Below are positions 49,070 through 56,876 of a DNA stretch of 64,000 bases, one piece after another. The notes below the pieces were generated by a model. That model was not told where the DNA came from, ran no database searches, and saw only the letters and a list, made by a program, of their open reading frames with translations. The stretch lies in contig NZ_BBQM01000012.1 in assembly GCF_000876015.1 (NCBI RefSeq), positions 682,001 through 746,000 on the forward strand, written 5' to 3'. This stretch comes from Cupriavidus basilensis (GTDB lineage: Bacteria > Pseudomonadota > Gammaproteobacteria > Burkholderiales > Burkholderiaceae). Numbering within the stretch: position 1 is the first letter of the stretch; each line of letters opens with the position of its first letter. The position numbers were made by a program, and so were the translations under genes.

Positions 49070-50453
49070 CGCTTGCCTCTCCCGAAAACTGCGCGGCCTG
49101 CCTGCGGCCGATGAATGCCGCCAGCGCCGCCACGCTGTCCGCTCCCAGCACCACCTGCGGGCGGCGCTCGCGCAGCAGCGCCAGCGGCTCGCCCGTGGCG
49201 CGCGCGGCCAGCCACGCGGCGGCCACCAGCGCGCTGCGCGAATAACCGAGCGCGCAGCAGACCAGCACCTTGCGGCCCTGGCCGTGCCATGCCTCCAGTA
49301 TGGCCACCGCTTCGTCCAGTTGCGCGGGCGGCGGCACGGTCAGGTCCAGCACCGGCACGCAGCGGTAGGCCACGGCGGCGGGCGCCAGCCGCGGCAGCTC
49401 CGCGGTCAGGTCGAGCACGGCGTCGGCGCCGAGCCGGCGCAGTTCCGCCGCATTGGGGAAGCGGCCCACCCACACGCCCGGCGCGATCTCGCTGGCCTGC
49501 GGCCGGCGGCGCGTCCACCAGCGCGAATTGGCGAAGGCGCCGAGCTGGTACGGCGCCAGCACCCAGCGCGCGGCCATCGGCATGCTGCCGTCCGCCTGCT
49601 TCTGGAACAGCGCCGGCAGACCCTGCCGGTAGATCGCCGCGACGCAGCCGAGCGCCAGCGCCAGCCAGCCCAGCAGCAGCGCCGCCGGCACCGAGCCCGG
49701 CAGCGCCAGCCAGGCCAGCGCGGCGGCCGCCAGCGCGCCGGCGGCGTAGCGCAGCGCAAGCCGGCGCGTGCGCGCCGCAGGTTCGGCCGCGGCGTGGCGC
49801 GCGCCGAATGGAAACAGGAAGACGCACAGCCAGCCCACCAGCCAGCCGGTCGGCACGTCGATGGCGTGATGCTGGTAGGTGGTCAGCACCGAGACGCCGA
49901 TCAGCGCGAACCAGCCATGCAGCAGCCAGCGCCAGGCGCCGCGCGCGTGCATGGCATAGGCCACCCACAGGATCACCAGCAGGCTGATGTGCAGCGACGG
50001 CGCCTGGTTGAACGGCTTGTCGAAGCCGCCCAGCAGCGTGAACAGCTGCCCCGGCAGGCCGTCGGCGGCCGGGCGCTCGAAGGCGAAGCGCAGCGGGAAC
50101 GCGATGAAGCACGCCACCGAGATCAATTGCGCCGCCAGCAGCCGCTTCGCGTGCGTGAGGAGCGCCGCGCGCGTGCGCCACAGGAAGAAGGACAGCCCGT
50201 AGAGCAGGTCGATGGACCAGTACGGCACGATGCTCCACGGCACGAACGGAATATGGCGCTCCCACGCGAAATGGAAGTACGGCACCGCCGCGCGCTGGCT
50301 CGCCAGCCAGTTGGCCAGCCCGTAGGACGAGAAGAACAGCGCGCCCATGCCGGCGAGCAGTACCAGCGCCAGCGCCCAGGGACGGCCCTCGGCGGCATCG
50401 GTCGATGCCGCACGCGCCCTCCGCGCGCGGCCGCCTTCGGCTGCCTGCCGCAT
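49050..50453 (-). CDS. ynbD: PAP2 plus dual-specificity phosphatase fusion, YnbD-like
   Basis: A 467-residue two-part protein. The N-terminal part is polytopic with PAP2 lipid-phosphatase features (PSLHISL and YQHHAIDVPTGWLVG). The C-terminal cytosolic part is a dual-specificity phosphatase domain with active-site CALGYSRS (C400-x5-R406). This is the YnbD architecture. It could remove phosphate from a lipid head group made by the CDP-alcohol transferase; the true substrate is unknown. Its ATG shares one base with the stop of ynbC (TGATG), and the frame open further upstream is not used. Confidence 0.86.
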   Translation of the reverse strand: MRQAAEGGRARRARAASTDAAEGRPWALALVLLAGMGALFFSSYGLANWLASQRAAVPYFHFAWERHIPFVPWSIVPYWSIDLLYGLSFFLWRTRAALLTHAKRLLAAQLISVACFIAFPLRFAFERPAADGLPGQLFTLLGGFDKPFNQAPSLHISLLVILWVAYAMHARGAWRWLLHGWFALIGVSVLTTYQHHAIDVPTGWLVGWLCVFLFPFGARHAAAEPAARTRRLALRYAAGALAAAALAWLALPGSVPAALLLGWLALALGCVAAIYRQGLPALFQKQADGSMPMAARWVLAPYQLGAFANSRWWTRRRPQASEIAPGVWVGRFPNAAELRRLGADAVLDLTAELPRLAPAAVAYRCVPVLDLTVPPPAQLDEAVAILEAWHGQGRKVLVCCALGYSRSALVAAAWLAARATGEPLALLRERRPQVVLGADSVAALAAFIGRRQAAQFSGEASDAGRIG

Positions 50454-52249
50454 CACGCGACCCGGCGCGCCAGGCTGACCGTGAAGATGCCCCACGGATC
50501 GATGCGCTGCGCGATCTTCTCGAAGCCGGCCTGGCGCACCAGTTCGTCCATCTCCGCCTGCGGGCGCCGCCGCATGACCCAGGCCGAGCCCGCGCGGTGG
50601 CTGGTCAGCGCGCGCGCGATGAACTCCAGTTGCGGATGCCACGGCTGCCCGGTATAGACCAGGTAGCCGCCCGGCGCCACCGCGCGCGCCAGCCCGCCCA
50701 GCGAGCGCGCCACCAGCGCGTTGTCGCCGAACAGCTCGTACAGGCCGGAGACGATGGCCAGCGTGGGCGCGGGGTCCAGCGCGGCGAGGCCGTCGCCGTC
50801 GAAGGCGTCGCCCTTCTCGAAGCGGGCGATGTCCGCCAGCCCCTTGGCGCGGATCAGCGCGCGGCCCTGCGCGACGTTGATGTCACTGTAGTCGCGCAGC
50901 AGGATGCTCTGCACGTGCTGCGCGGCCGAGCCGTTGAACGTCCGGGCGGCGAGCGCCTCCAGCACGTAGCGGCCGTGGCCCGCGGCGATGTCGACGATGC
51001 GCACCGGCACGCCCGCGCCATGCAGCGCGCCGATGGCCTGGCCGAGCAGTTCCTCGACATGCACCTTGCGCTGGCGGATGCCGCGCCAGCCGATGGCGTC
51101 CAGGTAGCCGCGGTCGACCAGCGCGCCGATGCCGAAGCGGCCCCGCGCCTGGTTGCAGTACACATAGTCCAGCGTGGAGCCGGAATCGAAGCCGGTCTGG
51201 TGGCCGAGCCGCACGCCCTCGGACAGCAGGCCGCCGAACTTCAGGCCGGCCCGCGTCAGCGCCCAGTACAGACCGGCGGGGCTGGCCACCGCCAGCGGCC
51301 GGGCCAGGCGCTCGGACTCCTCCTTGAACGCGCCGCGGCGGTCCGCGTCGAGCAGCGAGACCGGCGCCGTCGGCGAGGCGAACTCGCGCGCGATGAAGCG
51401 CCGCGCCGCCGCCACCGCCACCGCCTGCGCGCGGTCGCGCTCGCCGAGGGTGTCGTGGTAGAAGCCGTCCAGCACGATGCGTTCCTTCACGGCCGAGCCG
51501 AGCCGCTCGAAGAAGGCGTCCTGCGGCGCGCGGTGCACCACCCAGTCGGCGCCCGAGATCAGCAGCTGCGTGGGCACCGTGATGGCGGCGGCATCGGCCA
51601 CGATGCGCTCGGCGGTCTCGTACAGGTCCAGCAGCACGTTGACGGCGATCGGGCGCGTGATCAGCGGATCCTGCTCGAAGCTGGCGATGCGCGCGGGATC
51701 GTGCGTGAGGAATTTCGCCTTGACGTAGCTGTTGACGAAGAACTTGCCGCGCAGCTTGTGCAGCAGCTTCAAACCCGGGCGCGCCAGCGGCACGTAGAGC
51801 TTGACCTTGAACGCCGGCGAGGCCAGCACCAGCGCGCGGATCGGCGGCGCGTAGTCATGCACCCAGGTGGCCGCGAGCACCGCGCCCACGCTCTGCGCCA
51901 CCACCGCGATGCGGCTGGCCGGAATGCCGTGCACGGCGGCGATGTGGTCGACGAAGGTCTGGATGTCGCGCACCGAGGTGGCCAGTCCCGGGCTGTAGCC
52001 GCGCTCGCCGGGCGAGCGGCCGTGGCCGCGCGCATCCCACGCGAAGAAGGCGTGGCCGGGCAGGTCGAGCTCGTCGACCAGATGGGCGATGCGGCCCGAA
52101 TGCTCGTGCCCGCGGTGGAACAGCACCACGGCGCCCTGCGCCGCGCCGCCGCTGGCCGGCCAGTGGCGATAGAACAGCGACTGGCCATCATGCGTCTCGA
52201 ACTGCGCCTCGACGGCGGTGCGCCCGGTTTGACTATCCAGACTGTCCAC
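50453..52249 (-). CDS. ynbC: Alpha/beta hydrolase - SAM methyltransferase fusion, YnbC-like
   Basis: A 598-residue bifunctional protein. Residues 1 to about 295 form an alpha/beta hydrolase (lysophospholipase-like, oxyanion region LFHRGHEHSGR, nucleophile elbow AQSVG, late GFYHDTLGE). The remainder is a class I SAM-dependent methyltransferase with motif I VRIVDIAAGHGRYVLEA. This fusion is characteristic of YnbC. It could remodel acyl chains and methylate the head group of a minor phospholipid. It begins six bases after ynbA. The elbow has Ala in place of the first Gly of GxSxG. Confidence 0.87.
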   Translation of the reverse strand: MDSLDSQTGRTAVEAQFETHDGQSLFYRHWPASGGAAQGAVVLFHRGHEHSGRIAHLVDELDLPGHAFFAWDARGHGRSPGERGYSPGLATSVRDIQTFVDHIAAVHGIPASRIAVVAQSVGAVLAATWVHDYAPPIRALVLASPAFKVKLYVPLARPGLKLLHKLRGKFFVNSYVKAKFLTHDPARIASFEQDPLITRPIAVNVLLDLYETAERIVADAAAITVPTQLLISGADWVVHRAPQDAFFERLGSAVKERIVLDGFYHDTLGERDRAQAVAVAAARRFIAREFASPTAPVSLLDADRRGAFKEESERLARPLAVASPAGLYWALTRAGLKFGGLLSEGVRLGHQTGFDSGSTLDYVYCNQARGRFGIGALVDRGYLDAIGWRGIRQRKVHVEELLGQAIGALHGAGVPVRIVDIAAGHGRYVLEALAARTFNGSAAQHVQSILLRDYSDINVAQGRALIRAKGLADIARFEKGDAFDGDGLAALDPAPTLAIVSGLYELFGDNALVARSLGGLARAVAPGGYLVYTGQPWHPQLEFIARALTSHRAGSAWVMRRRPQAEMDELVRQAGFEKIAQRIDPWGIFTVSLARRVA

Positions 52250-52255
52250 GTAGCT

Positions 52256-52915
52256 TTACTCCACGGGTTGCGAAGACGGTTCCGCGGGCGGCGGCGTGGC
52301 GGCGCGGCGGGCCTGCCCGGCCTCCTCCACGCCGTGGCGCACCCGGTTGACGATGGTCGCGACGGACAGCAGCGAAAGCAGCCCCCACAGCCAGTGGGCC
52401 GCCGGCGCCACGCCCAGGCCCAGCCCGATCCACAGGCCGAGCGCGCCGAGCACCAGCGCGCGGTCGCTCTTGCCGAGCGGGCCGTCGTAGCGGCGGCTGG
52501 CGCCGGCCAGCGGCCCGATCAGCCCCGCGCATTCGACCACCACCGCCAGCAGCGCGAAGCCGACCACCTCGCCGGCGCCGAAGGGTGCCACGGCAGCGAA
52601 CGGCAGGATCAGCGCCAGATCGGAAACGATGTCGCCGAGTTCGTTGAGATAGGCGCCGAGCACGCTTTGCTGGCCATGCTCGCGCGCCAGCATGCCGTCG
52701 ATGGCATTGAGGCCCATGCGCAGGAACAGCCACAGCGGCATCAGCAGGAACACCGCCGGCAGCCACGCCAGCGCCGCCGTCAGCGCGCCCACCACCAGCG
52801 AGCCGCCGGCGGCCGCGAGCGTGACCTGGTTGGCGGTCACGCCGCGCGCGGCAAGGCGCTTCACCAGCGGCCGCAGCAGCGCCTGGAATTTAGGTTTGAT
52901 CTGATAAAGCGTCAT
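52256..52915 (-). CDS. ynbA: CDP-alcohol phosphatidyltransferase-family protein, YnbA-like
   Basis: A 219-residue membrane protein at the head of the ynb-type operon. The CDP-alcohol phosphotransferase motif D-x2-DG-x2-AR-x8-G-x3-D-x3-D is present but modified: it reads N-x2-DG-x2-AR-x8-G-x3-N-x3-D (NAIDGMLAR ... GAYLNELGD), so the first and third metal-binding aspartates are Asn. From memory E. coli YnbA has the same changes, so this is probably a family feature. The protein would transfer an alcohol onto CDP-diacylglycerol, with a shifted metal site. A sigma-70-like promoter lies about 145 bases upstream. Confidence 0.86.
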   Translation of the reverse strand: MTLYQIKPKFQALLRPLVKRLAARGVTANQVTLAAAGGSLVVGALTAALAWLPAVFLLMPLWLFLRMGLNAIDGMLAREHGQQSVLGAYLNELGDIVSDLALILPFAAVAPFGAGEVVGFALLAVVVECAGLIGPLAGASRRYDGPLGKSDRALVLGALGLWIGLGLGVAPAAHWLWGLLSLLSVATIVNRVRHGVEEAGQARRAATPPPAEPSSQPVE

Positions 52916-53059
52916 GTTCGGGGCCTTTCCGGCGTCCGCCGGGGCCTTATGGTTCTTGGTCTGTCCGTCACGATCACCAGCATGGTTTGGCTACCGCCAT
53001 GCCAGCGCCCTGCCTCCCGGGGCGCCTTGCGGGGGTGCGCAAAGCCCGACAATCGGCCA

Positions 53060-53088
53060 AGCATAGCCGGATTGTGCGTTTCCGCCAA
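53060..53088 (-). promoter_or_regulatory. Predicted promoter of the ynb-type operon
   Basis: On the minus strand TTGGCG (53083-53088) and TATGCT (53060-53065) are separated by exactly 17 bases, each with four consensus matches. The leader to ynbA would be about 140 bases. The 52916-53372 gap contains this promoter, the copper-type box, and no gene. Confidence 0.45.
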
Positions 53089-53266
53089 TCATTAAGAACT
53101 TACGAGATTTTTGGCACATTTTCGACACAGTTGCGCGGAGGCCCGGCCGCCTTGCCGCCCCCTTGAGCGAAGATGCCGGCCAGTACGCGAATCCGGAATG
53201 CCGGAAGACGGGCGTTGCGCGAAGCTGCGGGAAAAACGCGATGCGTATCGCGGGCGGCCATTGATG

Positions 53267-53284
53267 CATGACAGCATTGTCATG
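53267..53284. promoter_or_regulatory. CusR/CopR-type operator upstream of the DPY-repeat protein gene
   Basis: CATGACAGCATTGTCATG is a perfect inverted repeat (arms extend to GCATGACA / TGTCATGC, 53266-53285). It matches the CusR core ATGACA-N4-TGTCAT exactly. It differs at only two of 18 positions from the box at 41488. A -10-like TAGACT (53317-53322) lies 33 bases downstream, nearly the same spacing as at the copper cluster. Confidence 0.72.
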
Positions 53285-53372
53285 CCGGAGTCATGTTGTC
53301 GTGGGCGCGCCGTTCCTAGACTCGCTTCCGTGGTCGATCGATGGCGATCGGCAAATCCCAAGGAGAACAACG

Positions 53373-53648
53373 ATGCGTACTCTCAAGCTCAGGCAAGCCC
53401 TTCTGCTCACCGCCACTGCCGCCACGCTGGCCGGCGCCGCCGGCCTCGCCAGCGCCGCGCCGCGCAGCGTGGACCCTTACCTCGACGGCGCCGCCACCGC
53501 GCAGCGCGCCGACATGGTCTCGCAGAGCGCCAACCCGCACGGCCCGCGCGACCCGTACACCGACGGCGGCGGCAACATCAGCCCGCGCGACGTCTACGTC
53601 GACGCTTCCCGCAACGGCCCGCGCGATCCGTTCACCGACGGCGCCTGA
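53373..53648 (+). CDS. Small secreted protein with DPY-type repeats
   Basis: A 91-residue protein with a signal peptide (ending LASAAPRS) and short degenerate repeats: VDPYLDGA, RDPYTDGG, RDVYVDAS, RDPFTDGA. The start is set by AAGGAGAACAACG. The acidic DPY/DG repeats could bind metal. The gene appears monocistronic, and its promoter holds a CusR/CopR-type box, so induction by copper or another heavy metal is predicted. It may be distantly related to the KFDPY-repeat protein at 20046. I know no function. Confidence 0.8.
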   Translation: MRTLKLRQALLLTATAATLAGAAGLASAAPRSVDPYLDGAATAQRADMVSQSANPHGPRDPYTDGGGNISPRDVYVDASRNGPRDPFTDGA

Positions 53649-53680
53649 AGCCGGCGCCCACGCGGGGCGAGCGGCCCGGC

Positions 53681-54523
53681 TCAGCGGATCGCGCCGTAGA
53701 GGCCGCGCGCCTCGGCGGCCGAGGCCAGCGGGCGGCCCAGCGCCCGCGCCCCTTCCGCGGCCTGCCGGACCAGCGCCGCGTTGCCCGACGCGATGCTGCC
53801 GTCGCGCAATTTCAGGTTGTTCTCGAAACCCACGCGCACATGCCCGCCGAACGCCGCCGCGGTAGTCACGCAGGCATGCTCCTCCTGCCCGAAGGCGCAG
53901 ATCGCCCACGGCAGCGAGCCATCGAACACCTGCAGGAACGGCAGCAGGTCGCGCGGCGACGAGACCTGGCCGGCCGCGTACCGGCCCAGCACGAACAGCA
54001 CCGACCACGCGCCCGGCGGCACCAGCCCCCGGGCGCGCAGCGCTTGCCAGCGCGCCACGTCGGCGGCGTCGTACAGGATGATCTGCGTCATCACGCGCTC
54101 GCGCGCGAGCCACGCCAGGAAGGCGGCCAGCTCGGCCTCGGGGATGTCCGGCACGGCGATCTCGCGCAGGCCGATGGACACCGCCTCGGGCCGCAGTTCG
54201 CGCACCATCGCGATCTGCTCGGCGGCGCGGTAGACGCCGGCGGCCTCGCTCGTCACCTGCACCAGCAACCGGTCTCCCACCGCCTGCTTCACCGCGGCGA
54301 GCGCCTCGCGGTAAAGCTGCGCGTCGAGCGAGTGGCGGCCATCGGGCTGGCGCACGTGCATGTGCATCATGGCGGCGCCCGCATCCAGGCAGGCGCGCGC
54401 CTCGGCCGCCAGGGCCGCGGCGGTCAGCGGCACGGCCGGGTGGTCGGCGGCGGTCTTGTAGGCGCCGTTGGGCGCGACGGTGATGATCAGCGGCGAATCC
54501 GCCAGCAGGGCTTGTCCGGTCAT
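53681..54523 (-). CDS. BKACE-family beta-keto acid cleavage enzyme (DUF849)
   Basis: A 280-residue TIM-barrel zinc enzyme. These enzymes condense a beta-keto acid with acetyl-CoA and cleave it to a CoA-free product plus acetoacetyl-CoA. The motifs are APNGAYKT near the N-terminus, the metal-binding MMHMHVRQPDG, SIGLREIA, and GFENNLKLRDG near the end. With the upstream 3-hydroxyacyl-CoA-dehydrogenase-like gene it resembles the carnitine pair, in which 3-dehydrocarnitine is cleaved to betaine. The true substrate is unknown. Confidence 0.88.
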   Translation of the reverse strand: MTGQALLADSPLIITVAPNGAYKTAADHPAVPLTAAALAAEARACLDAGAAMMHMHVRQPDGRHSLDAQLYREALAAVKQAVGDRLLVQVTSEAAGVYRAAEQIAMVRELRPEAVSIGLREIAVPDIPEAELAAFLAWLARERVMTQIILYDAADVARWQALRARGLVPPGAWSVLFVLGRYAAGQVSSPRDLLPFLQVFDGSLPWAICAFGQEEHACVTTAAAFGGHVRVGFENNLKLRDGSIASGNAALVRQAAEGARALGRPLASAAEARGLYGAIR

Positions 54524-54572
54524 GTGGCTTCGGTAGGGATGGTGGGGGGAGCGTGGGGAACGTGGCTGCGGC

Positions 54573-55547
54573 TCAGGGTTCGATCTTCGGCAGCTCGGGC
54601 GCGATCAGGTCCAGCCCCGCGCGCAGCAGCCGGTCATAGCGCTGCCGCTCGGCCGCGACCGACTGCGGCGTCCACGGGTAGAAACCTTCGCCGGCCTTCA
54701 TGCCGTGGCGGCCGTCCGCGGCGCGCTCGCTCAGGCAGCGCGCCGGCTCGGCGGCGTTGCAGAACGTGGGGTACATGGTGGCGCCCGCGGCGGCGTGCAC
54801 GTCGATGCCGGCATGGTCGCGCTGCAGGACCGGGCCCGCGGCCAGGAAGCGGAAGCCGAAACCGAAGCGCACCGCCGCGTCCACGTCCTCGGGCGAGGCA
54901 ATGCCGCGGTCGATCAGGTCGAAGGCCTCGCGCGACAGCGCGTGCTGGAGCCGGTTGGCCAGGAAGCCGGGCAGGTCCTTCCTGACCTTGACCGGCACCA
55001 TGCCGCAGCGGCGCATGAAGGCGATCAGCGCGTCGGCGCCGGCTTCGTCGCTGTCGTCGCCCATCACCACTTCCACCAGCGGCACCAGGTGCGCCGGCAT
55101 GAAGAAATGCAGGCCGAACATGCGCTCGCGCGTGGCCAGTCCCGCGCCGATGGCGCTGATCGGAAAGCTGGAGCTGTTGCTGGCCAGCACGGCGTCCGGG
55201 CGCGCCCGCCGCACGAGGTCGGCGAACAGCGCGCGCTTGAGGTCGAGGCGCTCGGGAATGCACTCGATCACCAGGTCCACCGCGCGCCAGTCGATGGCCT
55301 CGGGCGACGCCGCCACGGCCAGCCCGGCCATGCCTGCCTCGGCATGCGGCCCGATCGCGGCCAGGTTGGCGCCGACCCGGGCCGACACCGCAGCGGCGCG
55401 CCCGGCGTCGGGCTCCACCACGGTGACGCGGCAATGCGCGCGCGCCAGCACCACGGCCACGTCGGCACCCATCGTGCCGCCGCCGGCCACCACGGCGTGG
55501 GCCTTGCCGGGCGCGGCGAGCGGGGAAGTTGCGGGGGTGTCCGGCAT
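54573..55547 (-). CDS. 3-hydroxyacyl-CoA dehydrogenase-family NAD oxidoreductase
   Basis: A 324-residue protein with the NAD-binding motif VVAGGGTMGADVAVVLARA and the family catalytic region reading LHFFMPAHLVPLVEVV. The usual HFFNP is changed to HFFMP. The size and adjacency to a BKACE gene fit enzymes such as L-carnitine dehydrogenase, which oxidises a free 3-hydroxy acid instead of a CoA ester. The start is taken at 55547, with AGGA nine bases before it; the open frame extends further. It is divergent from a LysR regulator. Confidence 0.83.
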   Translation of the reverse strand: MPDTPATSPLAAPGKAHAVVAGGGTMGADVAVVLARAHCRVTVVEPDAGRAAAVSARVGANLAAIGPHAEAGMAGLAVAASPEAIDWRAVDLVIECIPERLDLKRALFADLVRRARPDAVLASNSSSFPISAIGAGLATRERMFGLHFFMPAHLVPLVEVVMGDDSDEAGADALIAFMRRCGMVPVKVRKDLPGFLANRLQHALSREAFDLIDRGIASPEDVDAAVRFGFGFRFLAAGPVLQRDHAGIDVHAAAGATMYPTFCNAAEPARCLSERAADGRHGMKAGEGFYPWTPQSVAAERQRYDRLLRAGLDLIAPELPKIEP

Positions 55548-55663
55548 GGGAGGGAATCCTTGTCTGTCGTGGCTGGCGTTTTGTGGCTGGCGGTATCCGC
55601 CGGCGTTGTCCGCCGGCGTTCCGAATCGGACCGCCAGTGTAGACAAGGCGCTTTGATTGATGA

Positions 55664-55687
55664 ATCAGTATTTACGGATAAACTGAT
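55664..55687. promoter_or_regulatory. Candidate LysR operator
   Basis: ATCAGT (55664-55669) and ACTGAT (55682-55687) form an exact inverted repeat with 12 bases between, containing TTTA and TAAA. The position between the divergent dehydrogenase and LysR genes, 21 bases before the lysR ATG, is typical for autoregulated LysR sites. Confidence 0.5.
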
Positions 55688-55707
55688 CTACAAACGAGAT
55701 CAATCGC

Positions 55708-56634
55708 ATGAAAATCAACCTGTCGATGCGCGACATCGAGACCACGCTGGTGCTCGGCCGCACCCTCAACTTCCGCCAGGCCGCCGCCCAGTTGTACCTG
55801 TCGCAGTCGGCGCTGTCCACGCAGATCCTGCGCATCGAGGAAGCGCTCGGCGTGCGCCTGTTCGACCGCACCACCCGCACGGTGCGGCTCACCGCCGCCG
55901 GCGAGGTCTTCCAGCAGCAGGCCGCCGTGCTGCAGGCGGCTTTCCGCGATGCCATCGACGCGGTCGGCGGCATCGCCAGCGCCGAGCGCGGCCAGGTTGC
56001 CGTGGCGGCCCTGCCCTCGCTCGCGGCGCGCCTGCTGCCGCGCGTGCTGATGGCCTTCCGGCGCGGCCACCCGGCGGTGGCGCTCAAGGTCTGCGACACG
56101 CTGTCCGGCCCCGCCTTCGACCTGGTGCGCGCGGGCGAGGTGGACTTCGCGCTGACCGCCGCCGACCCGCAGCAGGCCGACCTGCACTACGAGCCGATGA
56201 TGTCGGACCGCTTCGTGCTGCTGATCCCGGCCGGCCACGCGCTGGCGCAAGGCGCCGGGCCGCTGCGCTGGGCCGACACGCTCGACGCCGAGCATGTCTC
56301 GATGACCCATCCCAGCAGCGTGCGCCAGTACGCCGAGTGGGCCTTCCTGCAGAACCGCATCCGCTTCCAGCCCGGCTTCGAGGCCGAGCACCTGGCCACC
56401 ATCGCGGCGATGGTCGAGTGCGGCTTCGGCGTGGCCGCGCTGCCGGAGATCGCGGCGGGCACGGTGCGCCAGCCCGGCATCGTCGAGCGGCTGCTGACCG
56501 AGCCCGTCACCGAGCGCTCGATCGGCCTGGTGACGCCGCGCAACCGCAGCCTGTCGCCGGCCGCGGCCGCGCTGGTGGCCGTGCTGCGCGAGCACCTGGC
56601 GCAGGCCGGCGGCGGCGTACGCGAGGCGAACTGA
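55708..56634 (+). CDS. LysR-family transcriptional regulator
   Basis: A 308-residue regulator with an N-terminal winged helix-turn-helix (TLNFRQAAAQLYLSQSALSTQILRIEEALGVRLFDRT) and a C-terminal effector-binding domain. It is divergent from the dehydrogenase-BKACE pair and probably controls it in response to a pathway intermediate. The dyad in the shared promoter region supports this. Confidence 0.9.
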   Translation: MKINLSMRDIETTLVLGRTLNFRQAAAQLYLSQSALSTQILRIEEALGVRLFDRTTRTVRLTAAGEVFQQQAAVLQAAFRDAIDAVGGIASAERGQVAVAALPSLAARLLPRVLMAFRRGHPAVALKVCDTLSGPAFDLVRAGEVDFALTAADPQQADLHYEPMMSDRFVLLIPAGHALAQGAGPLRWADTLDAEHVSMTHPSSVRQYAEWAFLQNRIRFQPGFEAEHLATIAAMVECGFGVAALPEIAAGTVRQPGIVERLLTEPVTERSIGLVTPRNRSLSPAAAALVAVLREHLAQAGGGVREAN

Positions 56635-56717
56635 CGCGCGCCGGGGCCGCGCGGCGCTTGAATGTGCGCGGCAATTCGCGGTATGGTCTGAACCGGCAGC
56701 CGCCCGAGGAACCCGCA

Positions 56718-56876
56718 GTGACATCTCCAGCCACAATCCCCGCCGTACCCCTTGTCTGTGCCGCCGGCGCGGCCATGTCCGTCGCCATGCCCGCCGCCAT
56801 GCCTGCCTCCATTGCCGCCGCCATCTCCACCGCCATTCTCGCCGCCCTTCCCGCCGCGGTACGGAGGCGCGCTTGA
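56718..56876 (+). CDS. Possible small hydrophobic leader ORF coupled to the antiporter
   Basis: A 52-residue open frame with GTG start, GAGG eight bases upstream, and a stop (TGA 56874-56876) overlapping the TTG start of the antiporter gene. The peptide is rich in Ala, Pro and Met with one hydrophobic run (AAMPASIAAAISTAILAALPAAV) and ends in RRRA. It may be a small membrane protein or a leader whose translation sets antiporter expression. Such ORFs also arise by chance at this GC level. Confidence 0.35.
   Translation: MTSPATIPAVPLVCAAGAAMSVAMPAAMPASIAAAISTAILAALPAAVRRRA

Noticed and set aside
54705..56717. Long frame across the dehydrogenase and lysR genes ending at 56876
   Set aside because: It overlaps two confident genes in other frames; only its last 53 codons, with their own GTG and ribosome-binding site, were kept as a possible small ORF.
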